DNA from: Deinandra increscens subsp. villosa
Lineage: Eukaryota > Streptophyta > Magnoliopsida > Asterales > Asteraceae
DNA length: 64,000 nt
Assembly: GCA_039602395.1 (NCBI GenBank)
Contig: JBCNJP010000027.1
Location: forward strand, 39,462,986 to 39,526,985
Reading direction: 5' to 3'
The notes below the pieces were generated by a model that did no database searches, had not been told where the DNA came from, and worked only from the letters and a program-made list of their open reading frames with translations. Numbering within the stretch: the stretch's first letter is position 1; each line of letters opens with the position of its first letter. Of the stretch, positions 11,301 through 23,700 are shown one piece after another. Both the position numbers and the translations under genes were made by a program.

Positions 11301-12008
11301 GTGTTTCAAGATTCAATATTTTTCTAAAGGGGTAACTTTGTATCATTTATTTCTTTGTATTGTAATTATTTTTATCATTTCCTTGTAACTATATTGTAAT
11401 TCTAGTCATCTTATTTCCCTATATCGTAAAAGAGGTAGATTTATTCATTTCTTGTATTATAATAGTTAGTCTGATTACTTTTGTTGTAATCGTATCGAAA
11501 ACAGAACTTGATTTTTATTTAAATTTAACGAACGATTTTAATACATCGCATAACGCCCCTTTAAAAAGTTATGACTACAAATAGCGTTAAGAACTTTTTA
11601 TATGTACCTTCTTGTATTCTACATAAGTGAAACAATTGCAAGAAACATGAATGAACATATTTTGTCCATCATTCATATTTTATTCGATGTTAAAAGATAA
11701 AAATTAGATGGAAAAAAGGATATACGTAACAAATCTTTATCCTACATATATCAAACCAAACCTTGCTCATCTCTCTTGAGTAATTAAGTACCTGCTATCA
11801 TATCTAGGTCCTATATATATGTATCTACCATATATAGGTATCATATTTTTGGCTTTTATGTACCATATTTAGGTATCATAATTACCTCAGACCTACACAT
11901 ACGTATGTAGTAATTACATCGTGCCTATATTATAGATATACTTACATAGTTACATATGTACTCGGTAAACATCTTAAAAAGTATAACACCATTCTAAACC
12001 CTTAGATG
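11300..12008. other. AT-rich intergenic DNA
   Basis: No gene or clear element was seen. Short imperfect repeats of TACCATATATAGGTATCATA type occur around 11820-11880. Confidence 0.4.
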
Positions 12009-12016
12009 TATTCATT

Positions 12017-13317
12017 TTAGAGATGCAAAGTCAACCAGAACCGGAATCGGTTCCATGGAACCGAACCAGTTTAAACTGGATTATCAGAGAAACCGGTCAC
12101 TAACCTATTACCTATTGAAACCGTCGGCTCCATACCCACTTCTGCCTTTTTTCAGAAAATGGTTCCCTTCCCGGTTTCCAGCTACCTGAACCCTTCAAGA
12201 ATCGATTCTAGCAGTTGGAATTTTTTGAACGTTAAACAACGATAACATGGTCGTTTTTACCACCTTTTACCCCAAATACAAGTATAAAAAGAGAGTGGAG
12301 GTGTCAGGCCTATCACACTACTTCTCTATCATATTTAAACATTCTAAAATTTTCAAAAACGAAAAAAAAAACGATCACGCAATGGCCGACAACAACTACA
12401 ACGACAATGTTTTCGTGAACTAACGACCGCGGGTCGTGAGAGTCTTACCCAGAAGGAGGGCACACGAGGTTTGAAACAACTACGATTTGTGTGAAATGTC
12501 GAATGGTAGCAAAAAAACACGACGCAAAAAGTGTGGTGGTTTATTCAAAACCATTTCCATGACCACTTTGCATCGACATAGTCGATTGCATGTAGATCCG
12601 TTTATAAGGCGATGAGTTAATGAGGCGCTTTTAAAGTGGTGTCGATGTGTTGTTTATTATCTAAAAAATGTATTTTATGTTGTTTATTGCTATTAAATAA
12701 AAGGGGTTTGTTACTTTGTTACACGTTCAGAAGGAAACGTGACCTTGGCGGAGACATGTTAAAAGTGAAGGAGGAGACATGGATTGATAATCTTGATGGA
12801 CTTGATGGTGATGCTTATTGGAATTGCGTAAAAGAAGTATTTGACAAGGACGTTGAACCAGACCTAACAGGTACAGTGTATGAGCTGCAAACTGAATGGG
12901 CGAGATCAACAATAGTTCTTGTATTATTTCAGATAATCTACAACATACGGATGTCGTTGTTGGAAGATCCTCAAAATGATGTGAATGTTGTTTCAAAATC
13001 TGTTGTCGAATATGAACGACCTTATGGAAGACCGTTTAGCAATTTAACAATTTGGAGTTTTTAAACGACATGTGATTTGTAGTTTTAACAAATGTATGAC
13101 AAAACGTGTTTAGTGTTTTTATATTAACAATAAATCGTACGAAAAAAAAATTTGGAACCAGGTTTAGAACCAAACCAGTTCCAGAGGACCCTAACCGGTT
13201 CGTTATCTTAACCCTCCAACCCGGTTCGGAATGGGTTCGATTCCTTGGTGGAACCGGTTGGACTGGAACTGGTGGACCCCTAGAATCGGTTCCGGCCCAG
13301 AAACCCAAATTTACACA
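12017..13317 (+). mobile_element. hAT-type element with 8-bp TSD and broken BED-finger ORF
   Basis: The left end is TTAGAGATGCAAA and the right end TTTACACA. Flanks TATTCATT (12009-12016) and TATTCATC (13318-13325) form an 8-bp target duplication with one mismatch. Both termini are rich in AACCGGTT-like motifs. Inside, an ORF starts at 12382 (MADNNYNDNVFVN) and hits a stop at once. A partial BED-like finger (KKCGGLFKTIS ... LHRHSRLH) lies at about 12500-12615. An open stretch at 12750-13064 is unrecognised. The transposase is not functional as read. Confidence 0.6.
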
Positions 13318-13616
13318 TATTCATCTGATGGATGTGATTAATTTGTTTTCTTTATTTTTTCTTTCTTTTACTTTTTTTTTCTCTTCAATGAATTTCTTAT
13401 ACAAAATAGAGTAATTTCACATACAAAATAAGAATGTTAAAACTATATATAATTCAAACTTTAAGTGTTCCTTAATTTTTAATTTTTAAATATTTTTGTT
13501 TGTGGTTTATTTGGTATTTTGGTATATATAGATCGCATGTGAAATAAGGGTGTTAAAACAATATATTAATCTCCATGCGAAATGTTGGTTTATTTGGTAT
13601 TTCGGTTTGTGGTTCT

Positions 13617-14689
13617 TAGAGGTGCAAAAATCGGTTTTATTTAAGAGCCGATTTGGTTTAAAATTGGTTTTCGACTTCACCGGTTTGGGTTAAAACTGGT
13701 TTGAGTAAGAGACCGGTTTTTAAGGGATATAAGTCGAACCATCCAAACCGGTTTGGCCCGGTTCCTCCGCTTAATATATTTTTTTAAATCATTATATAAA
13801 CTAATAAAACATACATTTTATTGAATTCAAACTTAAAACATTCCAAACACAAGTTGTTCGAGATACATAGGTTACAAAGATATATTTTTTGAAATGAAAA
13901 TACGAAATGATAACTCGATTAAACGTTTATGTTCGAGTTTATTCTATTGTCGCCGCCGCCGTAGCTCGATCTTTTTCTTGTCGTAAGTCGGCTTGTTCTT
14001 CTTCATCGGAAAGTGGAACTGAATCCCTCGTTGCTATCTCATCTTCGTGTAAAGCCAACTCCGCTTCGATTTCACCTTCACAACAGTGTATGCGTCGTCG
14101 CCACTACAACTAGCATCAACGTTGGCATTACTTTGAGCACTAGAACTTGCCATTTGAAGTGAAAAATTAGTGTGTTTGAGTGTTTTTGAGAAATAATGAA
14201 GTGGGACGATGTTTGTAACCAGTGGCGGACCTATGTATATGGGAGGCGTAGTGCCCGCTACCCCTAAACTTGCACCGCGTACTGAGATTTTTTTAACGTT
14301 TTATGTTTCGTTACCCTGAAACGATTTTTCCGCTAAACATTATCCCTGAACTTTTAATGTAGACCCGCCACTGGTAACACACCATGGAGCTATATACACA
14401 AAAGATTATGGTCAAATGGGAAAAAAAAAAGAGTGTCAAACGGCTATATAGTCATTACCAACGGCTATAGTCTAAAAATGCATACGTACGAACCGATTCA
14501 GAACCGGTTTTTCTCAAATCGGTTTCAAACTGGTTTGAGCAAAACCGGTTCGTACGCAAAGGAAGGGAAACAGGTTAGAACCGATTCGGTCTGGACGGTT
14601 CGGGAATCGGTTTGGGTGAACTGATTTGGATTGGTTTTGGTTTGAAACCGGTTTGGAACCGAAAAACCGGTTGGGTTTTTACACCTCTA
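13617..14689 (-). mobile_element. hAT-type derivative with transposase N-terminus remnant
   Basis: The ends TAGAGGTGCAAAAA and TTTTTACACCTCTA are inverted repeats, and the subterminal DNA is rich in ACCGGTTT. No matching 8-bp flank was found, so the ends may be old or recombined. On the minus strand a frame starts near 14152 with MASSSAQSNANVDAS, then after a shift reads acidic sequence (EIATRDSVPLSDEEEQADL). This is compatible with the start of a hAT transposase, but no catalytic part remains. A 156-bp MITE is inserted at 14219-14374. Confidence 0.55.
14219..14374. mobile_element. 156-bp MITE with CCAGTGGCGGA termini
   Basis: Inverted ends CCAGTGGCGGACC and GACCCGCCACTGG are flanked by TAA on both sides (14216-14218 and 14375-14377). 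The wider flank reads GTAAC on both sides if one terminal C is counted as flank. The TAA duplication would fit a PIF/Harbinger-type MITE. It is nested in the hAT derivative. Confidence 0.65.
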
Positions 14690-14753
14690 GATTGCATAAT
14701 GGGTTTACTGGGCTGCTAAAGGATGTTTGTTGGGCTAAATTTGTTGCTGTTAA

Positions 14754-15044
14754 GAGCATTCATAGCAGGTTCTCCATTCCCATCCTTATAATTTATACTT
14801 TTATTATTACTTTTTTTTTCTCTTTTTCACTCACAACCATAATTAAATAATACTTTTTATACATATATCATTACATTTTCTCTCTCTTTCAATCCTCAAA
14901 TTTTAGCAAATCACCAGTTTTTTTATCAAATATCTAGATTTGCTAAACATTTTTTTCTCCTCTACTCACAACCACTTATAACCAAACCTCAAATTTTACA
15001 GATATACACTCACATATATTTTAAAGAACCTGCTGTGAATGCTC
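14754..15044. mobile_element. PIF/Harbinger-like (Tourist) MITE
   Basis: The ends GAGCATTCATAGCAGGTT and AACCTGCTGTGAATGCTC form inverted repeats. Both flanks are TAA (14751-14753 and 15045-15047), the usual TWA target of PIF/Harbinger elements. The body is AT-rich and non-coding. A partial copy of one end occurs near 33340. Confidence 0.75.
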
Positions 15045-15047
15045 TAA

Positions 15048-16178
15048 GACCTTGATCTTTAAAGATTAAATATAAATTACTGGTCTAGATTTCTTAGTAT
15101 TATACCCTTTTCAACTTATTTTTGATCTTTTAAGATTATATCAAAATTAGTGGTCTATATGTAAATCGAACAATGAGCTGCATCTAAATAATACCATTCC
15201 TTTCGGTGTGTTTAAAAAAACGTCTGTTTGACTCGGTTTGCCAAGTTTCTTTTAACTGGTTTAAAGCTAGAGATAAATCTTGTATTATGTCAAGTTCTAG
15301 TTGGTTGCAAAACCCTTTATTATTATTCATATAATGATTTGTTTGTGGTTAGTTAGGTTTTTCTAACCTCCTTGTGGTATTATAGTATCTTTGTCGTTCA
15401 AAATAAAAATTAGTGGTCTAGATTTGTTTTTAATGTCCGGTAGAAAAGCGTCTTCCAAACTCTCTCTCTCATGTGTATACATGTAAACATAGAACTCCTA
15501 TTTTAACTACTAAATAAACCACATCTAAGGTTAATAGCAATGGCTCCCGTGCTCGGGGAGGCTGACTTAGATAGCAATGCTCTCGATGACACCATTATGA
15601 CCGTTTTTGGTTCAAATGATCGTTAGGAGAGTATTGAGAATACCCTAATAGATATATGTAATTTTTAAAATTTCTTAATATATTATTATGGTATATATTT
15701 TTCACATGATATATCACTACAAAAATTATACTTTTTTCCATTTTTAAACCGTTAAATAAAGGGATATTATACATAAACACACCTTTTTGTTATTTTTACA
15801 CACTCAAAACGGGTCGTATGGCCCCAAACGGTCATTTTGACTAAAACGACCGGTCAAACGACCCGATGTGGATCGACGACGGCCACATAAAATTCCCCGG
15901 GGGGGGGGGGGGGGGGGTTATGGAGTAAAATAAAAAAAATATTCGACTCCAAACGATCATTTGAACCAAAACGGCCGTATGTAATGTGTGAGTAATAAAG
16001 TTGCGTGTTTTTTAGCCAGCCCTAAATAAAAATGTATCAATTAAAATTATATATTTATTCACTATTTGGTAATTCAAGCATCAAATATTGTTAATACTTC
16101 TCTATGTAATGTAATACAAAGAATATTTGGAACCTCACCATGAAGATCCTTAAGGATCATATCTTATCTTATCTTAAT
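15048..16178. other. Intergenic DNA with a 19-G run
   Basis: No gene is seen. A homopolymer of 19 G (15899-15917) follows CCCC, a place where sequencing or assembly slippage is likely. Confidence 0.5.
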
Positions 16179-16577
16179 TCTAATAAAACACTAAAATTTG
16201 TGTCACATGTCTCATTTATGAAGGGTCCACATCATCACCGTCACATGTCAAGCTCATAATCAATTACTAATTTAGTAAATTATCAATTAAGATTAATTAT
16301 TAATTTTGTTAAAACTAAGTTTTTATTTTAAAATTTTGATAAAATTAATATAGATTTTATTAATTTACTTAATAATTTTAGTCTATGTGTGGCAAATAAT
16401 CAACAATTTGTCAAACATAATTTTTTTTAAATGTATTAAAGTATTATTTAATATATTATAAGAAATTTTATATCAATCATAATTTTTAAATTTCTTGATT
16501 ATTATCTTTTTCTTTTGTATTTATCTAATATTATGAATCTATATTCAACCCGTGTAGTACATGGTTTACTAACCTAG
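16179..16577 (+). mobile_element. Non-autonomous Helitron (copy 2)
   Basis: It starts TCTAATAAAACACTAAAATT and ends with a decayed hairpin (CCCGTGTAGTACATGG) followed by TTACTAAC and CTAG|T. It is homologous to copy 1 at 7082-7864 but lacks the LINE-like insertion, so it shows the empty site (ATAAAATTAA, about 16338). Confidence 0.75.
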
Positions 16578-16584
16578 TCATCAT

Positions 16585-17528
16585 TCTAATAAAGCAATAA
16601 AGTGATATCCACATGTCATCTTCCTAGGGCCTCCACATAATCATCCACATCACCATTCCACTTGTCAACAACACAATAAATATAAAAAAGTTAATACTAC
16701 ATTCCAAAAAGTACAATTCAACACTATATTTAATACAAAATTTTCCAAATGTATAATTCAAAGTACATTTAATATAAAGTTAAATACTTTATTTCAATGT
16801 TAACAAATTAATATTTATATAAGATTAATAAAAATAATTATTCTTCATGTGAATAGTAATCGTTATACACAATTTACTTTTTAGATATTGTTATGTTGCT
16901 TAATTTTATTTTAACTGAATTTTCTTGATGTCTTTACAATGTCCATTTTGCTTTTTACATATATATACATATTTATTATCCCGTTTGATATGCATTATGA
17001 TTAATATTTTAATTATCTAAGAAAGCTGTCACTGCTAAAATTTCTAATGTTGTATGTTAGTTTGTTCTATTTAAAAATATTTTCTGTTATTCACTATACA
17101 AATAGTTATTTAATGGTCAACAAATCCTTCATTTTAGTTAGCACCTATAAGATAACTATTTGATATGATTTAACAATTAAAATGATCGTGTCGGTGGTCC
17201 TGCTGTTTTATAAAGCCAGATTTGAGACATGACAACATTGCTTGGTAAAATGTCGACTATCTAACCAAAACTACAACATCAAAAAATAAAACATTAGATC
17301 CTTCAAACATGATTACTGTAATTACTAGATCTATTACTTGATAAATAGAATTCATATTGCCATAGTTCTTAAATTTGAACGAACTCAACTATGGTTTAAC
17401 AATCAAAATTGATAACGAATTATGGCATTCATAATTTTCAAACATCTTAATCATTTTTTTTTTTTTGTATTGATCTCATTATATGAACATAATACTCAAT
17501 CCGTGTATTACACGTGTTACTAACCTAG
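16585..17528 (+). mobile_element. Non-autonomous Helitron (copy 3), nearly head-to-tail with copy 2
   Basis: It starts TCTAATAAAGCAATAAAG just 7 bp after the CTAG of copy 2. It ends with the hairpin CGTGTA-T-TACACG, then TGTTACTAAC and CTAG (17525-17528). The interior differs from copies 1 and 2 and encodes nothing recognisable. Confidence 0.7.
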
Positions 17529-17794
17529 TATCTATTATAATGCTATAATGTATTGTTTCGTGACATTTGTGTCGCATAACTTGTGGCTATAGAGTTATAT
17601 CACAGCCTGTAAAAATGCTACTTCTAAATTTTCTTAAATTAACCCACAAAAAAGATAACAAACTTTTAATAGAATATGAAGAGGGAATGTACTTTGCTTC
17701 TCATTGAAGGCACCTGAAATTTTCTTATCAGCAGCAGCTTCATCCTATAGAGCAAATCCAGCAAGTTCAAATTTACTATTATGTGCATATTCAT

Positions 17795-20700
17795 TTATAC
17801 AGTTGTCTGTAACAGACCATTGTGCCTCAGCAGTGGCTCTGGAGAGGGTTCACGCCCTCGGAATTCAATAAAAACCTGCACTTCAAATCACAGAAATATG
17901 AGTAAAATTGAAAAAAAAGGACATAAGATTCCATTCTTTCTAGAGAATTAAGTTCTGTTCATAACCTCTAATGGATCTTTTCCACCTCCAAGAGCAAGTA
18001 TAGTGTCTCGGAACCTGTATCCTGTGTCTCTTAACGCCTGCTTACAGACCGGTTTCATTCGAAGATCATAAGAATCATGAATGATTAAGGGTGTGTAAAA
18101 GTATATAGCAAGAGCAACCTCTCTATTCGCTAGGATAGAGGGAAGATTCGTTTGTTAATAAAAATCTGGCTGGGAGTTCCGATTCTGGTTTGGTTATTTA
18201 AAAAAAAAAATCTGTTATTGAACCGATTTGGAACAGAAAAGGTTCTTTTAATGTATTTTCTTCAATTGAGTTACAGAACAGGATGAAATTGTTATATAAT
18301 TTTAAAAAAAAAAAAAAAACTCATACCTTATCGTCATTTAGCCCAGAATCCTCAAATGCTGAAAAAGCATCTGCAGACAACACTTCTGCCCACTGCAAAA
18401 TTTGGATTTCAACCATCAGAACTAACCAGAAACAATCAACGAGAATGGGTAAAAAAAACAAGTAAAAAATAATAATACCTTGTAACTGTAGTAACCAGCA
18501 GCATATCCACCTGTAATTGACCAACAGCAAAGAGTTAAGGAGAGAGAATAAGCATTTAGAGACTTATAGATTGATCTTTATATAGAACCAACCTGCAAAA
18601 ATATGGCTGAAACCACAAAGGAACCGATCCTCTGGAAGTGGATGAATCAGTTGAGTTTTTTCACTGACCCTTTGGTCAACATCATAGATAGATTCGGGTC
18701 CACCAGGAACATACTTACTATGCAGCTCCAAGTCAAGGGTTGCAAACTTGAGCTACAAAATAACATGTATGAAATGGAATGAACAGCAACTCATTGTAGC
18801 AAAAATTCACAAAACGTCAATGGTGCAGGTGTAAGCCTCACATGCTTAGACATCTTCCCACCCCCAAAATACACAACAATGTAGAGAATCACATTCATCA
18901 CCCATCAATAAAGTGTCCAAATGTCCGGTGATACAGGTGGTAAAATGGTGAGTGGTTTGGGATCGGCTTGCTGAAAGCTCGAATCCAGCCGAGCTTAGAC
19001 AAGATCAAGGCTGAATCTAGCCTAAATTGGAGCTCATTTGACAACCGAGCTCAAGCCTAAATGGGCATATTGTTTATATAAATATAATAATTTTTATTTT
19101 GTATAATAAACACATAACTACATAACAAATATTATTATATATATGACCATGATAGTTATAACTAAATAATATATATTTTGTTATATATAAAAACAATAAT
19201 TATAAATACATATATAGATAATTATATATGTAACAATAAAACAATTAAATATATAATAAATAATAAACGAGCTGCACCTGAACTTGAAAAATTAGCTCGA
19301 GCCTTATACTTAAAGCTTGAAACGAGCCAAGCTCAAGCTTTATACTATCTAATTTAAACGAATCGAGATCGAGCTTAGGCGAGCTTGGGCTCGGCTCGGC
19401 CCCTAGTGATGTGTCGAAACATATAACTCTTTGATTCAGTTAGCCTGACCTGGTATAGCTTTTTGTCTAATTTCTTTTTACAAAAATAGATGGTGTGTCA
19501 ACTGTCAAATATGACATTTATTTTAATAACAATATAACTTTTCTGAACGATTTGATTTAGCACTTTTATAAGTTTTAATTTCACTTTTAAGCTATTTTCC
19601 GAAGTACCCATTGACCAGTTGAAGATAAAACATAACACAAGGTGCACCTTTAGCTTATGTCAACACGTATTTTACACTAAACACATATAACTTTGATAAT
19701 AATAGGTGAAAAAACGCTTCATATAGGTACTAGTTAAAAAAAAAGGTAGGCAGTCCTGCTAAGTAATGACTATTAAGCTAACCTGACGAAGGCTAATAGT
19801 ACCCGCACGAAAAGTTCTGGCAGCAAGAAGCTTCTGATATATTTCTTCAGGGAGACACTCTCCAGTTTCATAGTGTTTGGCAATACTCATCAGGGTATCC
19901 CTGTGATGGTTATTTAAAGAGTTACATTAATTTTCATATTGGTTAGAATGTATTAGAGTCTATGAATTCTCACTAAATATACGCTTGGTTGATGCCAATT
20001 ACAGATAAAACATTGGAATCTGCAACTTAATACCTATGGTAACACCAATTTTCCATGAATTGTGAAGGTAATTCAACAGCATCCCACTCTATGCCACGTA
20101 TACCAGCAACAAGTCCCTCTTCTTGTTTTGTTAGCATATGTTGAAGTGCATGACCAAACTCATGGAATACAGTCTCCACCTAAGGAACCAAATTAAATAT
20201 CACTCAACATAAAACATAAAATGTTGCAATGTGTAATAGTTGTTTCTTAATTAAGGGCATACCTCACGGAAAGTCATAAGGCTTGGCTTGTCACCAACAG
20301 GTGGCATTTGATTGCAGACCATATGAGCAACAGGTAACCTTACAGAGGTTTTATCATGTGAAAACACACGGGTTCGAGCAAAAACCTCACCCATCCATGC
20401 ACCACCCCTTTTTTCAAATGGGCGAGAATATGGATCAAAGTAAAAATATGAAATAGGTGCCCCTGTTGAATCTTTGATGCAGTAAAATTTTACATCACTG
20501 TTCCAAACCTACAATGTAAACCAAATCTATGAAGCAAGTCATCTAGCCAAAAAAAGGAACTTAGTCATCTGTTATCTTACTGGTGCCAAACCATCAGCTG
20601 GTACAACATCAATGTCAAATAGCATCTTCACAAGGCTAAAAAGACCATCCATAACTTTAGGCAATGAAAAGTAAGGTCGGAGTTCTTCCTGTAAAATCCA

Positions 20701-23700
20701 CAATAAATGTCTAATGTTCAATTATTAGTAACAGGAAAAAAAATAAGAACTAAAACTTATATTGAGATTTTATATGCGGGATATGATACTAGAGAAAAAG
20801 AACCTCATTTATCTCATATTTTGATTCTCTTAGTCTTTCACTCCAGAAGCTAATATCCCAGTGTGCTAACTCATCAGCTTCAGGAGCACCTTGACTTCTG
20901 GAAAATTGCTTGAGCTCCTCCATATCTATAATATGCAGAAGCAGAAAAACATGATCGATAATTTTAGAAACATTAAACTAGTAACAATATAAGTACATTC
21001 CAAGAAACTGAAATAATAACCTTGAACTGCAGCATTCCAAGAAGCACTCCTCAGCTTTTCAAGAAGCTCTTCTGCTTTATCCACAGTAGCCATCTTGGTA
21101 GCCATGCTTAACTAATGATAAATTCTTCATAATAAGCAATAATATAAATAAAATAAGAATGAAGCTTATTTAGATAGCAACTAAATTGTCATATAGAAAT
21201 ATTTAAACCTCTGCATAGTTATTATATCCAAGAAGCTTAGCCTTTGCTAACCTAAGCTTCAGAATTTGATCAATAACTGGAGTATTATCTAGATCTCCAC
21301 TTGAAGCACGAGTTACATAAGCACGGTAAATTTCCTCCCGCAAAGCCCGATTCTTAGCATGTTGCATAACGGACATAAAACTTGGACCATCTAATGTTAT
21401 CATCCATGGCCCATTTTCTGCGGTGGCATTTTCATGACCCTAAATTGGGACAAAGAAATACTTAAGAAAAATTAATGCTTTTGTGCTAGTTTGAATGAAA
21501 AGGCAATTAGTTTTCTTTGTGAACCTTAGATATGGCTATTTGTGCCGCCAATCCAAGAGCAGTAGCTGGTAACCCTTCAATTTCGCTCTGATCTGTTATT
21601 AATTTTTCATACTTCTTTGTGGCATCCAGAACATTTTCCCCAAATCTTTTAGAAAGTTTTGCCAACTCCTGGAATCAAGTCATAATATATGTCAGACAGT
21701 TAGCAAGATTAATTACAATAGAACATTATATAACTGATTCACTCACAAATAAAAGTAAATACAACATGAAATTTATGATTTTAAACAAGAATAAAGTACT
21801 AGTAACAACTAATATATATAGTTATACTCATGAGGAACATAACAACATCCATAATCATTTCATCACACACATAATGTGAAAAGAAAGAATTGAGGTGAAG
21901 AACTATTAGACGAAGTTTAGTCTAGGGTTTCTAATACTATATTCTAGAGGGGTGTATTATGTATTTATTGTATCTATTTATATCTGTACATTATCCATTT
22001 ATCCCTTATCAATACACAATCACAATTACAATTGATATGGTATCAGAGCCATTATCGATCCTCTCCTAAAAATTCTAAAACCCTACAACCTTCAAGCTGC
22101 CGTCAGCCTTCCCCTACCACCGCATCTCGACCCTCCTCCCCTTCTACCACCGCATCTCCACCCATGGCCACCCTCACTGCTTTCGATCAAAAGGACAAAA
22201 CCCATCACAACTCTCACAAGTTTGGCTTCACTTTAACAGCCTCTAATTATGGCTACTGGAAAGCCATGATTTCTCCATTCCTCGTCACAAACAGCCTCTT
22301 TGGCTACGTGGATGGATTGATTCCCTGCCCTCCGTCTACACTCACCACCACACCACCATCCACTGCTGACAAACCAGCCCCTGCCCCTGTCACCACCGCC
22401 AACCCTCAGCATGCGATCTGGATTGCTAATGATGCGCATGTTCGCATGCTTGTTCTCTCAACCATCTCTGAGTCGGCATTCCAACATGTTCAAGGAACAA
22501 CTTCTCGCGATTTATAGTTGTCACTTGAGCGTGCCTTTGCACCCCACACGGCCTCCCGCGAGTACACCCTAAAAACCCAACTGCTTCGCATTGAGATGAA
22601 GTCTAATGAGACTGCCGCAGCTTACCTGGCACGAGCACAGGATTATGTTACTGCTTTGGCTAATATTGGCGAACCCATGAAGGAGAAAGATGTCGTCGTG
22701 CTTGTCATCTCCGGGTTGCGTGATGAATACAATGGACTCAAGACCACGGCTCTTTCCCGTCAACTTGCGTTCAACGAACAGCACGGGCTGATTGCAGATC
22801 ATGAATTTATGCTCAACAAGAACACTCCGGTGGTCCCTCCGGCTCAAGCCTTTGTCGCCAAGGCTGCCTCCCCATCTGCGGCTGCTGCTGGTCCCTCTGT
22901 GCAGCCTAACACTGATGCTTTTCTTGCTGTCCAGCAGCTTGCGTCACAGTTGGGGCTGAATGTTCACATCTCGCAGCCCCCGCAGGCCTTCTACACCAAT
23001 CAGCAGCCATCATCTCGCAACAGCAGCTCCAAACAGACCCGCTCCAATGCCGCACGCAACCGGAACAATAATAGTAACCGCTCTGCTCAAGGAGGTAATC
23101 GTTTTTCGTGGGCAACTCACCAAAATAATGTTTCAGGTACCTACACCCGCTGTGGAATAGGACATATTCCTTCTGATTGCCGTCAACGTGACCCGGCGAC
23201 TCGTCGACAACGTCCTCCTCCTTCAGCCAACTTTAGTGAATACAGGTCACAGGCTTCCAACATGTGGCTCCCGGATACAGGTTCCAGCCATCATGTTGCT
23301 CCAGACATGTCCACTTTTACGGGGGTGACAACCTCCATGTTGGCAATGGTAAGGCCCTTCCCATTCTTCACATTGGGTCATCTCACATTCGATCTCCAAC
23401 CAAAACTTTTAATCTTTTAAATATTCTTCACGTGCCCCACATAAAACGTAACCTTCTTTCCGTGCAAAAATTCTGTCTTGACAATGATGTTTATTTTGAA
23501 TTTCATGCCTCTTATTTTTCTGTGAAGGACAAGTCTACACACACTACCCTCCTCATGGGTCCGGCCACTGATGGGCTCTACTCCTTCAACTCACCAAGCT
23601 TCAAGCCTCTTGTCAAAGTTTCCTTCTCCACTATCCATGCTTCCCCGTCGACTTGGCATCAACGATTGGGACACCCACATTCTCAACTTTTAAAATGTAT

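Noticed and set aside
15899..15917. Run of 19 G as a possible G-quadruplex element
   Set aside because: A pure homopolymer more likely reflects slippage in sequencing or assembly. Similar runs lie at 32520 and 60661.
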